DNA of 6,850 nt from Deltaproteobacteria bacterium (GCA_016208525.1 JACQYJ010000164.1:1-6850); one strand, 5' to 3'. Positions 1-6,715 are shown, counted from the stretch's first letter. Program-made: numbers and translations. The notes: a model not told the origin generated them from the sequence alone.

Positions 1-566
1 TGGATGAAAAGATGGCTGCTGAGAAAGGCGACTATATAAAAGGCAGTTATATTTATGAAGATTTTATATAGTATCTGTAAGTCAGAATAGCTTTGTGGCT
101 GGCCCAACGGCCTTCCGATCAGGGGCAGATAGCCATAATATTGCAGGTCCAGCAGGGCCCCATAAAGGATGCTGCTTAGTGAGGCAGTAAGAAAAACCAG
201 CCTCCCATGAAGGACTATGCCTGCCCCCATGATGATAAATATGTAGAGGAAGGAAAATATGCTGTCTATGCCGCCTGTAACATATACAAGGGCCGTAGCA
301 AGAAGCATATCTGCGACAACCTGTATATCGGCAAACAGGTCTATTTCTTTTACAACTGTTATGGTGATAAGAGAGAGGATGGTAAAAAGATAGCTTGTCC
401 CTAATAGCACATAGATGGGTATAATGGAATGGGGCAGAAGAGTTCCGCCCTCTTTAGGGTGGATTAATGCCGTGGCCCCCATAAGGAGGGTGACGATGAC
501 CATCCTGTAGGTCATCAGCCATATCACCCTTTTTTTCAGATCATCCCCGTGAGGTCCTGTTGACAT
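1..566 (-). CDS. pilS: PilS-like sensor histidine kinase, N-terminal membrane domain (partial, runs off left edge)
   Basis: Reading the minus strand from the ATG at 566-564 gives 188 codons without a stop up to the window edge. The protein begins MSTGPHGDDLKKRVIWLM and contains about six hydrophobic segments, near residues 19-36, 48-70, 82-97, 103-118, 121-140 and 165-187. A short basic lead (LKKRVIWLM) followed by six membrane helices is the layout of PilS, the inner-membrane kinase that senses pilin levels and phosphorylates the sigma54 activator PilR. The PAS, HisKA and ATPase domains would lie beyond the edge and cannot be checked. The start lies 1 nt after the pilC stop codon, yet there is no Shine-Dalgarno sequence before it, because a palindromic element occupies that position. 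Its place after pilB-pilT-pilC supports the name. The kinase assignment rests on this membrane domain and the gene order. Confidence 0.8.
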   Translation of the reverse strand, partial: MSTGPHGDDLKKRVIWLMTYRMVIVTLLMGATALIHPKEGGTLLPHSIIPIYVLLGTSYLFTILSLITITVVKEIDLFADIQVVADMLLATALVYVTGGIDSIFSFLYIFIIMGAGIVLHGRLVFLTASLSSILYGALLDLQYYGYLPLIGRPLGQPQSYSDLQILYKIFINITAFYIVAFLSSHLFI

Positions 567-567
567 G

Positions 568-1677
568 TCATGTTTCGGCAGGGGCAAACCTTGTGTTTGC
601 CCCTTGCCCTATCCGGCCGCTCCGGCCCGAGAAAATCTTATTGAGCATATTGTCAAGAGCGCCTGTAGCCTCTCCTACCGATATCATCTGGCACACCATG
701 GATGGAAATACGCCGCTCTGAGCGAGTGGCTCGGATATCGTTTTTCCTGCGCTGATGCTTTCCCTGGTCTTCATTATGGCCGTCTCTACGGTCATGTTCC
801 CGGCGGTCTTCGCGACTATCTCAAGGCCGTCCATAATCGGGACCCCGCTGGTTATCATGGTCCCCAGGGTCCTGGTAAACTTTGCAACTGCAACCTTTCT
901 CAGTAAGTCGCCGAAGACCGGCAGTTTAAGCACCAGTTCATCTACAACCTTCTTGCCGCCATGTGTGGCGTAGTATTTCTTGAACCCAAAGAATGCTCCA
1001 TAGGCCGAAACTCCCATGACCCACCACCACTTCTGAACAAATTGGCTCATGCCTATAACTATCTGGGTAGGCATCGGCAGGGCCTGGCCGAAGTCAGCAA
1101 ACATCGATTCAAATATCGGGATGACGAACACCAACAGACCTACTATAACTACAGCAGCTATGGTGATAATGCTAATCGGGTACACCATAGCTCCTTTGAC
1201 CTGGCTCTTCAGCTTCATCGCCTTCTCTATATATGCGGCAAGCCTGTTCAGGATGGTGTCAAGTATGCCGCCGACCTCTCCGGCAGCCACCAGGTTGACG
1301 TAAAGATTGTCAAAGACCATAGGGTGTTTCTTTAAGGCATCGGCAAATGTGGAGCCGGATTCAACATCGCTCTTTACCTGTGTCAGTACAGCCTTAAAAC
1401 CCTTGTTCTCCTGCTGCGAGGAAAGTATATCGAGGCACTGAACAAGCGGGAGGCCTGCGTCTATCATCGTAGCAAACTGGCGGGTGAAGACCACCAGGTC
1501 CTTTGTGGAAACCTTTGCCTTGGAGGGCTTGATATCCGCAGTCTTGACCTTTACTGCCGTAGATATAATCCCCTGTCTTGAAAGGCTGGCATTAACTGCC
1601 GTCTCATTAACGGCCTCCATCTCCCCTTTCTTGACCTCGCCTTTCCTGTTCTTCCCTTCCCATGTAAAGACTGGCAT
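568..1677 (-). CDS. pilC: Type IV pilus inner-membrane platform protein PilC, C-terminus replaced (possibly non-functional)
   Basis: This is the polytopic platform protein (T2SF/GspF family) that couples the PilB and PilT motors to pilin movement through the inner membrane. The N-terminus MPVFTWEGKN and the first T2SF domain (about residues 66-189, with TRQFATMIDAGLPL and the first membrane helix at 166-188) are typical. A second hydrophobic segment lies at about 216-232 and a second T2SF domain starts near 269 (TRTLGTMITSGVPI). After LDNMLNKI (residue 348) similarity to the family stops. The last 21 residues (FSGRSGRIG...RFAPAET) are encoded by a palindromic element. Normal PilC is about 400-410 residues, so roughly 55 residues are missing, including the final membrane helix. 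The other two frames of this stretch encode no PilC tail, so a simple frameshift is not the cause. The start is well supported: GGAGGA at 1681-1686 lies 3 nt before the ATG. The family call is certain; activity is doubtful. Confidence 0.93.
   Translation of the reverse strand: MPVFTWEGKNRKGEVKKGEMEAVNETAVNASLSRQGIISTAVKVKTADIKPSKAKVSTKDLVVFTRQFATMIDAGLPLVQCLDILSSQQENKGFKAVLTQVKSDVESGSTFADALKKHPMVFDNLYVNLVAAGEVGGILDTILNRLAAYIEKAMKLKSQVKGAMVYPISIITIAAVVIVGLLVFVIPIFESMFADFGQALPMPTQIVIGMSQFVQKWWWVMGVSAYGAFFGFKKYYATHGGKKVVDELVLKLPVFGDLLRKVAVAKFTRTLGTMITSGVPIMDGLEIVAKTAGNMTVETAIMKTRESISAGKTISEPLAQSGVFPSMVCQMISVGEATGALDNMLNKIFSGRSGRIGQGANTRFAPAET
571..633. repeat. Palindromic element replacing the pilC 3' end
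   Basis: This stretch of about 63 bp, from the last PilC-like codon to just before the pilC stop, holds two perfect hairpins. One has a 10-bp stem (580-589 with 595-604, arm AGGGGCAAAC) around a 5-nt loop. The other is the GC-rich GGCCG/CGGCC stem at 615-619 and 623-627 around a 3-nt loop. It is GC-rich compared with the flanks and encodes only the unrelated tail of pilC. The structure fits a short interspersed palindromic repeat. The exact ends are my estimate from where PilC similarity ends, and no second copy lies in the window. Confidence 0.65.
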
Positions 1678-1680
1678 GTT

Positions 1681-1686
1681 TCCTCC
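1681..1686 (-). promoter_or_regulatory. Ribosome binding site of pilC
   Basis: GGAGGA on the minus strand, 3 nt before the pilC ATG at 1677. It is intact despite the repeat-filled gap just upstream, so translation of pilC from this start looks possible. Confidence 0.75.
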
Positions 1687-1694
1687 GTATGGTC

Positions 1695-1753
1695 GGGGAC
1701 AGTCCCTATTCTACGACTTCGCTGCGCTTCGTCCGTAAATAGGGACAGTCCCC
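1695..1753. repeat. REP-like long imperfect palindrome
   Basis: Two 16-bp arms, GGGGACAGTCCCTATT at 1695-1710 and AATAGGGACAGTCCCC at 1738-1753, pair with a single mismatch at the A/T centre of GGGAC(A/T)GTCCC. The 27-bp middle continues the pairing with TACG/CGTA near its edges. Each arm also contains the smaller palindrome GGGAC-A-GTCCC. From memory, GGGACAGTCCC-type palindromes resemble intergenic repeats associated with IS200-like (Y1, RAYT) transposases; no transposase is present here. It is not followed by a T-run on the minus strand, so it is not a typical terminator. Confidence 0.8.
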
Positions 1754-1767
1754 TCGGTTCATAAGCT

Positions 1768-1817
1768 GTAGAAACATGGCTTCAGCCATGTTCACAGGCC
1801 TAAAGGCCTGTTTCTAC
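1768..1817. repeat. Three-stem (clover-shaped) inverted repeat
   Basis: The outer arms GTAGAAAC (1768-1775) and GTTTCTAC (1810-1817) are perfect inverted repeats. Between them sit two hairpins side by side: AACATGGCT/AGCCATGTT at 1773-1792 (9-bp stem with a 2-nt centre, effectively a 4-nt loop), and ACAGGCC/GGCCTGT at 1794-1811 with loop TAAA. The inner hairpins overlap the outer arms by a few bases, so the full outer stem and inner stems compete slightly at the junction. This nested form is typical of small mobile palindromic elements. No coding capacity is visible. Confidence 0.75.
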
Positions 1818-1830
1818 GTTACACTGTTTA

Positions 1831-1846
1831 CGTCTCACGTCTCACG
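1831..1846. repeat. Short tandem repeat, 7-bp unit
   Basis: The unit CGTCTCA occurs twice in full and then partially (CG). It lies between the pilT stop and the clover-shaped repeat, in the same repeat-filled gap, and could be the edge of a longer element family. Confidence 0.6.
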
Positions 1847-1851
1847 GTATT

Positions 1852-2952
1852 TTAAGGCCTTTGCATTGGCGGTCTCTGTACTCCGGCCTGGGGCGCCCCT
1901 CCAAGTATCTGTCTCAACTCATCCTGATCTGTAGTGTTTCCCATGGCGTCATCAAGGGTTATAAACCTTTTCTGATAAAGGGAGGCCAGGGACTGGTTCA
2001 TGGTCTGCATCCCGAACCTGGACTGTCCCACCTGCATCTGGGAGTATATCTGATGTATCTTGTCTTCCCTGATCAGGTTTCTTATCGCAGAATTCGGGAC
2101 CATTACTTCAAGAGATAAAGCCCTTCCTCCGCCTATCTTTGGGACAAGGGTCTGAGAGAGTACCCCCTCAAGGACAAAAGAAAGCTGAGCCCTGACCTGG
2201 GACTGCTGACCGGATGGAAAGGCGTCTATCATCCTGTTCATGGTCTGGACACAGGAGTTGGTATGCAGGGTGGCAAAGACCAGATGGCCCGTCTCGGCAA
2301 CTGACAGGGCCGCCTCGATGGTCTCCAGGTCTCTCAGCTCCCCGATAAGCACAATGTCAGGGTCCTGTCTAAGTATATATTTAAGCGCCTTCTTGAAACT
2401 CTCGGTATCAGCCCCGACCTCCCTCTGGTTAACAATACATCCCTTATGAGGGTGGAGAAACTCTATCGGGTCCTCTACGGTGATTATGTGGCCGTGGGTC
2501 TCCGTATTTATCTTGTCGATCATTGCAGCCAGTGTGGTTGACTTGCCGCTTCCAGTCGGCCCGGTAACAAGCACCAGTCCCTTCGGTTTTTTACATAGGT
2601 CATTAACAATGGCGGGGAGCCCAAGCTCCTGAAATGTCTTTATCTGGAAAGGGATCGCCCTGAAGGCTGCAGCAACAGCTCCCCTCTGCATAAATATATT
2701 GGCCCTGAATCTGGAGAGGCCCTTTACTCCGAAAGAGAGGTCGAGTTCGTTTTCCTCCTCAAACTTGTGTTTCTGGGCGTCAGTCAATATGCTGTAGCAC
2801 ATCTGTTTCGTGTCAACAGGAGTGAGCGGAGGGATGTCCAGCGGCACCAGTTCACCGTCTATCCTGATCTGTGCTGGAGTTCCTGTTGTTATGTGCAGGT
2901 CTGAGGCTTTCCTCTCCATCATTATTTTAAGCAATTCATGCAGATTCGCCAT
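1852..2952 (-). CDS. pilT: Type IV pilus retraction ATPase PilT
   Basis: This 366-residue protein is a cytoplasmic hexameric ATPase that depolymerises the pilus, driving twitching, DNA uptake or surface sensing. It is of normal length for the family. The N-terminal PAS-like domain (about 1-110) begins MANLHELLKIMMERKASDLHI, a PilT signature. Walker A is GPTGSGKST with Lys137. The Asp-box region TVEDPIEF follows, then Walker B DIVLIGELRD with Glu205 and the His-box region GHLVFATLHTNS. The PilT-specific AIRNLIRE motif, needed for retraction in studied homologues, is intact at 289-296, which separates it from PilB and GspE. The tail after about residue 350 is Gly/Pro/Gln-rich and probably disordered. 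AAGGAG at 2958-2963, 5 nt before the ATG, fixes the start. The gene begins 25 bp after pilB and is probably cotranscribed with it. Several pilT paralogues are common in such genomes, so this may not be the only one. Confidence 0.97.
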   Translation of the reverse strand: MANLHELLKIMMERKASDLHITTGTPAQIRIDGELVPLDIPPLTPVDTKQMCYSILTDAQKHKFEEENELDLSFGVKGLSRFRANIFMQRGAVAAAFRAIPFQIKTFQELGLPAIVNDLCKKPKGLVLVTGPTGSGKSTTLAAMIDKINTETHGHIITVEDPIEFLHPHKGCIVNQREVGADTESFKKALKYILRQDPDIVLIGELRDLETIEAALSVAETGHLVFATLHTNSCVQTMNRMIDAFPSGQQSQVRAQLSFVLEGVLSQTLVPKIGGGRALSLEVMVPNSAIRNLIREDKIHQIYSQMQVGQSRFGMQTMNQSLASLYQKRFITLDDAMGNTTDQDELRQILGGAPQAGVQRPPMQRP

Positions 2953-2957
2953 TTAAG

Positions 2958-2963
2958 CTCCTT
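2958..2963 (-). promoter_or_regulatory. Ribosome binding site of pilT
   Basis: AAGGAG on the minus strand, 5 nt before the pilT ATG at 2952, inside the 25-bp pilB-pilT gap. It supports this start and translation from a shared pilBT message. Confidence 0.75.
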
Positions 2964-2977
2964 GTTTAGGTTTCACC

Positions 2978-4774
2978 TTATTCCTTCACTGAGCACCTTA
3001 CCACCTCTTCAGGTGTTGTAACTCCAGCCATCATTTTTTTTATGCCGCTCATTCTCAGGCTGTCCATCCCGAGCCTTGAAGCCTCACGCCTTATTTCTGC
3101 TGTGGATGCGCCGTTCAGTATCAGTTCCTTGATCTCATCATATATCGGCATGACCTCGTACAGGGCTATCCTGCCCTTGTAGCCGTTGTTGCAGTTGGAG
3201 CACCCTTTTCCCTTATAAACGGTAAATGTCCCGATCTTGTCTTTAGGCACCCCCAGGTCCAAAAGGGCATGTTCCGGCACTTCAAAAGGCTCCTTGCACT
3301 CAGTGCATATCTTCCTCGCAAGCCTCTGGGCAAGGATCAGGTTTGTCGCAGAGGCAACGAGAAACGGCTCTATACCCATATTAAGGAGCCTGTTTATAGT
3401 TCCAGGGGCATCGTTCGTGTGAAGAGTGGAAAGGACCATGTGGCCGGTCAAAGCGGCCTTAACTGCTATCTCGGCAGTCTCAAAGTCCCTGATCTCTCCC
3501 ACCATTATTATATCGGGGTCCTGTCTGAGGAACGACCTGAGGGTGGCTGCAAAGTTTAGCCCTATATCCTCTTTCATCTGCACCTGGTTTATTCCCTGCA
3601 GATTAAACTCAACAGGGTCCTCGGCAGTTATGATATTTTCTGATTCCTTGTTCAGTTCACTCAGGGCAGAGTAAAGGGTAGTTGTCTTTCCGCTACCTGT
3701 AGGACCGGTAACAAGGACCATCCCGAACGGTTTATGGATAGCGTGCATGAAGTCCTCAAGCTGCTTTTCCCCAAAACCGAGCTTCGTCATGTCAAGCTGG
3801 AGGTTTGACTTGTCGAGTAGACGCATGACGACCTTTTCGCCGAAGAGTGTCGGCAGAACAGAGACCCTGAAATCCATCGTCTTCTTTGCGCCCATCTTCA
3901 GTTTTATCCTGCCGTCCTGGGGGAGCCTCCTTTCAGCGATGTCAAGGGAGGCCATAATCTTTATCCTCGAAGTAATAGCATTCCTTATCTTAATGGGGAG
4001 ACCCATAACTGTCTTGAGAGAACCGTCAAGGCGGTATCTGACCCTGAAAGTTTTTTCGTACGGTTCTATATGGATATCGCTGACCCCGGTCTTTGCCGCC
4101 CTTATCAGGATACCATTCACAAGCTTGACAATAGGCGCCTCCACATCCCCAGCTAATGACTCTTCTGAAACCTCCTCCTCAACGACCTCCACATCATCTA
4201 TCGCGCCGGTAACAAGGGAGTCAAAGTCATCCACGTCAACCACGCCGCCTGTTTCAAGCTCGTCACTAAACTGGTCTACCTGTTCCTTATCGTCCATGGA
4301 GTAATCCTTGGCGTCTAACTGGAGTTTTTTTTCTTCCTTCCCCTTTCCGGCCCCCATATAATGCTTTTTGATGGAGTCTATGATGGAGCCTTCCGCAGCG
4401 ACAACCGCCTCGACATTGTATCCGGTCATGAACTTGATGTCGTCTAAGGCAAAGATATTGGATGGGTCGGACATGGCCAGGATTATGGTGGAGCCTGCCC
4501 TGTTTACAGGGATTATCATATATTTCTTGGCGACATCGAGAGGTATGAGTTTTATCAGGGAGGGGTCTATATCAAATTCTGAAAGGTTTATGGCAGGCAC
4601 ATTGTACTGCTTGCTAAGAAATGCGGTAAGCTCCTCTTCTTTGAGGAAACCCAGTTTAGTCAGGTTGAACCCAAGCCTTCCGCCGGCAGCCTTTTGCTCC
4701 CCCAACGCCTTCTGGAGCTGCTCCTGAGTAATTAGGTTTGCCTTTACTAAAAGTTCTCCAAGCCTGCTTGACAT
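2978..4774 (-). CDS. pilB: Type IV pilus extension ATPase PilB with MshEN (c-di-GMP-type) N-terminus
   Basis: This 598-residue protein is the cytoplasmic motor that powers pilus assembly together with PilC. The N-terminal domain (about 1-145) contains two 24-residue motifs, 4-27 (RLGELLVKANLI..LGEQ) and 33-56 (RLGFNLTKLGFL..LSKQ), separated by exactly five residues. This is the arrangement of the MshEN c-di-GMP-binding fold; in the first copy the usual Gly is Asn13. A strongly acidic linker spans about 145-215. The motor core follows: VSDIHIEPYE, arginine-rich RYRLDG, Walker A GPTGSGKT with Lys363, ITAEDPVEF, Walker B DIIMVGEIRD with Glu427, and GHMVLSTLHTND. A zinc-type tetracysteine motif, C490/C493 and C525/C528, is complete. 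Length and order fit PilB rather than GspE given the pilT and pilC neighbours. The start is supported by GAGGGG just before the ATG and by a promoter upstream. c-di-GMP binding is inferred. Confidence 0.97.
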   Translation of the reverse strand: MSSRLGELLVKANLITQEQLQKALGEQKAAGGRLGFNLTKLGFLKEEELTAFLSKQYNVPAINLSEFDIDPSLIKLIPLDVAKKYMIIPVNRAGSTIILAMSDPSNIFALDDIKFMTGYNVEAVVAAEGSIIDSIKKHYMGAGKGKEEKKLQLDAKDYSMDDKEQVDQFSDELETGGVVDVDDFDSLVTGAIDDVEVVEEEVSEESLAGDVEAPIVKLVNGILIRAAKTGVSDIHIEPYEKTFRVRYRLDGSLKTVMGLPIKIRNAITSRIKIMASLDIAERRLPQDGRIKLKMGAKKTMDFRVSVLPTLFGEKVVMRLLDKSNLQLDMTKLGFGEKQLEDFMHAIHKPFGMVLVTGPTGSGKTTTLYSALSELNKESENIITAEDPVEFNLQGINQVQMKEDIGLNFAATLRSFLRQDPDIIMVGEIRDFETAEIAVKAALTGHMVLSTLHTNDAPGTINRLLNMGIEPFLVASATNLILAQRLARKICTECKEPFEVPEHALLDLGVPKDKIGTFTVYKGKGCSNCNNGYKGRIALYEVMPIYDEIKELILNGASTAEIRREASRLGMDSLRMSGIKKMMAGVTTPEEVVRCSVKE

Positions 4775-4776
4775 AT

Positions 4777-4782
4777 CCCCTC
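4777..4782 (-). promoter_or_regulatory. Ribosome binding site of pilB
   Basis: GAGGGG on the minus strand, ending 2 nt before the pilB ATG. Counting from the GAGG core the spacing is 4 nt, slightly tight but usable. The next Met codons lie well inside the MshEN domain, so this start is the right one. Confidence 0.6.
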
Positions 4783-4802
4783 AAATTATTATAAGTGGCT
4801 AA

Positions 4803-4831
4803 ATTCTAAATAATCTTGCGCCCTTTGTCAA
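4803..4831 (-). promoter_or_regulatory. Sigma70-type promoter for pilB-pilT-pilC
   Basis: On the minus strand a perfect -35 box TTGACA (4831-4826) is followed after exactly 17 bp by TAGAAT (4808-4803), one base from the -10 consensus. Transcription would begin near 4796, giving a leader of about 20 nt before the pilB ATG. The -35 box lies only a few bases after the ptsI stop. This gives the pil genes their own housekeeping-type start, although no clear terminator separates them from ptsI, so read-through is also possible. Confidence 0.75.
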
Positions 4832-4837
4832 GGTTAA

Positions 4838-6598
4838 TCACCTGACAAATTCATCAGGGAATAACTCTGCCATGCTCTCCCTGACGCATCCTTCTATCTC
4901 AGCTGCAGTGGAAAAGGCCATGACATCTCTCAACAGTTTTTTTGCTTCGCTTGCAGACATTGCCCTTACAATCTTCTTGACCCAGGGGATGACAGGCGCA
5001 TTCATTGAGAGCTCATCCAGCTCCAATCCGAGCAGTATCGGCACATAAGCCGGTTCCCCTGCCATCTCGCCGCACATGCTTACCTTGATCCCTGCGGCAT
5101 GGGCCGAGTCCACTATACCTTTTATTATCCTGATTATTGCCGGATGCAGCGGCTCGTACAGATAAGCCACGTGCTCATTCACCCTGTCTATGGCCAGGGA
5201 ATACTGGATAAGGTCATTTGTGCCTATACTGAAGAAATCTACCTCCCTTGCAAGAATATCTGCAATAGACGCAGCTGAAGGAATCTCCATCATTATACCG
5301 ACCTCCATCTCCCTGTCGTACGGTATGCCTTTAGAATCAAGTTCCTTCCTTAACTCTTCCAGTATCCCCTTGGCCTGCCTGAGCTCCCGCATACCGGATA
5401 TCATAGGGAACATTATTTTAAGCTTCCCGTATGCGCTGGCGCGCAGTATCCCCCTCAGCTGGATCCGGAATAACTCAACCTCTTTAAGAGAATACCTTAT
5501 CGCCCGAAGTCCCATGGCCGGGTTTATCTCCTCTGGCCACTCGATATGTGAGACCATCTTGTCTCCCCCCATATCCAGTGTCCTTATGGTTGCTGAATAT
5601 GGGGCAACCCCTTCTGCCAGCTTCCTGTATGTCTCGAAGTGCTCTTCCTCCACAGGAAGCCTCTTCCCCATATAAAGGAATTCCGTCCTGTAAAGCCCGA
5701 TCCCCTCTGCTCCGTGCTCCCTCAGTGAAGGTATCTCTTCCGGCAGTTCAATATTTCCTGCAAGCCTCACACAGTGGCCATCCTTAGTCACAGCAGGCAG
5801 GGACCTGAACCGGAGCAGCTCTTCCTCAAAATACTGATAATTCTGGCTCCTTTCAAGGTAGGCCTTAAAAACGCTCTTTGGCGGGTTTATTATGACTACC
5901 CCCGTCATTCCGTCCAGCACAACGATATCCCCGGGCATTATCTGTTGGGTTACGTTATCAAGGCCTACTACCGCCGGGATCTCAAGGGACCTCGCAACTA
6001 TTGATGTATGGGATGTCCTCCCCCCTATATCGGTGACAAAACCAAGGATTTTATCCTTTTTCATCTGAGCGGTATCGGATGGGGTAAGGTCATGGGCGAC
6101 TATAATAACCTTCTCCTTAATATGCGATAGCCCTTCATGCTTCTTACCTACGAGATTTCTGAGGACCCTTTCCCCTATCTGCTCTATATCGCTCTTCCTC
6201 GCCCTCAGGTACTCATCCTCTATCCTGTCAAATATCTTGGAAAGGTTGTGCATGTGCCTCTTCAGCGCGCCTTCCGCTCCGATAAGCCTTTCCCTGATGT
6301 TTTTTATGGTGTCATCAATCAGCATCCTGTCTTCAAGGATAAGGAGGTGGGCATCTATGATATAGACATGCTCCTTGGCGCCCTCTTTAAGGAGTTTATC
6401 CTTAATCCTTTGGAGCTGTAACTTGGATTGCTCCACGGCCCTCCTGAAGCGGTTTACCTCCTTTTCGACCTGGGCCTTCTTGATAGGCCTTTCTTCAACC
6501 TCGACCCGTCCCCGCTCTATCAGATGGGCCCTGCCAATGGCAATTCCAGAGGAACCCCCGATCCCCTTGAGGATTATGTTCTCCCTTTTCTTAGCCAA
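4838..6598 (-). CDS. ptsI: Phosphoenolpyruvate-protein phosphotransferase (PTS Enzyme I)
   Basis: Enzyme I takes phosphate from PEP and passes it to the HPr protein, the first step of sugar uptake by, or regulation through, the phosphotransferase system in the cytoplasm. At 586 residues it has the usual family length (about 570-590). The order is: N-terminal swivelling and HPr-binding region starting KGIGGSSGIAIGRA, the phosphohistidine loop GGRTSHTSIVARSLEIPAVVG with His197, a linker, and the PEP-binding barrel from about 260. The barrel shows GIGLYRTEFLYM, LDMGGDK, NPAMGLRAIR, MFPMI, the PEP-synthase signature DFFSIGTNDLIQYSLAIDR and the catalytic Cys509 in MCGEMAGEP. All expected catalytic residues are present. 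The start is TTG: GGAGGA at 6603-6608 lies 4 nt before it and the family N-terminus begins right after. The HPr gene, often immediately upstream, is not within the 252 bp available, which are repeats. Whether it serves sugar uptake or only regulation cannot be told here. Confidence 0.97.
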   Translation of the reverse strand: MAKKRENIILKGIGGSSGIAIGRAHLIERGRVEVEERPIKKAQVEKEVNRFRRAVEQSKLQLQRIKDKLLKEGAKEHVYIIDAHLLILEDRMLIDDTIKNIRERLIGAEGALKRHMHNLSKIFDRIEDEYLRARKSDIEQIGERVLRNLVGKKHEGLSHIKEKVIIVAHDLTPSDTAQMKKDKILGFVTDIGGRTSHTSIVARSLEIPAVVGLDNVTQQIMPGDIVVLDGMTGVVIINPPKSVFKAYLERSQNYQYFEEELLRFRSLPAVTKDGHCVRLAGNIELPEEIPSLREHGAEGIGLYRTEFLYMGKRLPVEEEHFETYRKLAEGVAPYSATIRTLDMGGDKMVSHIEWPEEINPAMGLRAIRYSLKEVELFRIQLRGILRASAYGKLKIMFPMISGMRELRQAKGILEELRKELDSKGIPYDREMEVGIMMEIPSAASIADILAREVDFFSIGTNDLIQYSLAIDRVNEHVAYLYEPLHPAIIRIIKGIVDSAHAAGIKVSMCGEMAGEPAYVPILLGLELDELSMNAPVIPWVKKIVRAMSASEAKKLLRDVMAFSTAAEIEGCVRESMAELFPDEFVR

Positions 6599-6602
6599 TC
6601 AG

Positions 6603-6608
6603 TCCTCC
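6603..6608 (-). promoter_or_regulatory. Ribosome binding site that fixes the TTG start of ptsI
   Basis: GGAGGA on the minus strand, 4 nt before TTG at 6598-6596. No ATG in frame is near, and Enzyme I similarity starts within a few residues (ILKGIGGSSGIAIG), so the rare TTG start is well supported. Confidence 0.75.
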
Positions 6609-6620
6609 AGACCTTAAATT

Positions 6621-6640
6621 TGATGCACTCGTAAAAAGTC
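6621..6640. repeat. Partial third copy of the upstream repeat
   Basis: This 20-bp stretch, ending CTCGTAAAAAGTC, matches the first 20 bases of the repeat at 6662-6681 and at 6797-6816 in 18 positions. The rest of the 55-bp unit is absent after it. It lies 23 bp from the ptsI start, so this repeat family reaches almost to the gene. Confidence 0.65.
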
Positions 6641-6660
6641 AAAAATGCAGAAAATCACCT

Positions 6661-6715
6661 TTGATTCATTCGTAAAAAGTCTTTTCTGTGGTTCTACAAG
6701 CTCACCACGAACGGA
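6661..6715. repeat. 55-bp direct repeat, copy 1
   Basis: It matches 6796-6850 in 53 of 55 positions; the two differences lie in the loop of a small hairpin. It begins TTGATTCATTCGTAAAAAGTC minus its last base and ends in CACGAACGGA. Inside, GTGGT (6688-6692) and ACCAC (6704-6708) form a 5-bp stem around an 11-nt loop. With the second copy it defines a 135-bp period. It lies upstream of ptsI and has no coding capacity. Confidence 0.85.

Noticed and set aside
207..404. Plus-strand open frame of 65 codons, Cys- and Tyr-rich
   Set aside because: The minus strand here encodes the continuous membrane domain of a PilS-like kinase; the plus frame is its reverse reading.
566..640. Simple frameshift at the end of pilC
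   Set aside because: I read the other two minus-strand frames through this stretch and neither contains the hydrophobic PilC tail. The distance to pilS is also too short for the missing ~55 residues.
1794..1817. Rho-independent terminator after pilT
   Set aside because: The hairpin ACAGGCC/GGCCTGT has no T-run on the minus strand after it and is part of a larger symmetric repeat.
3747..4304. Plus-strand open frame of 185 codons, rich in Ser and Thr
   Set aside because: It lies wholly antisense inside pilB, has a low-complexity composition typical of a shadow frame and no recognisable domain.
5190..5675. Plus-strand open frame of 161 codons
   Set aside because: It is antisense to the highly conserved PEP-binding region of ptsI, with no plausible start signal or domain.
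6599..6660. Promoter directly upstream of ptsI
   Set aside because: AT-rich bases are present on the minus strand, but no convincing -35/-10 pair with proper spacing was seen.
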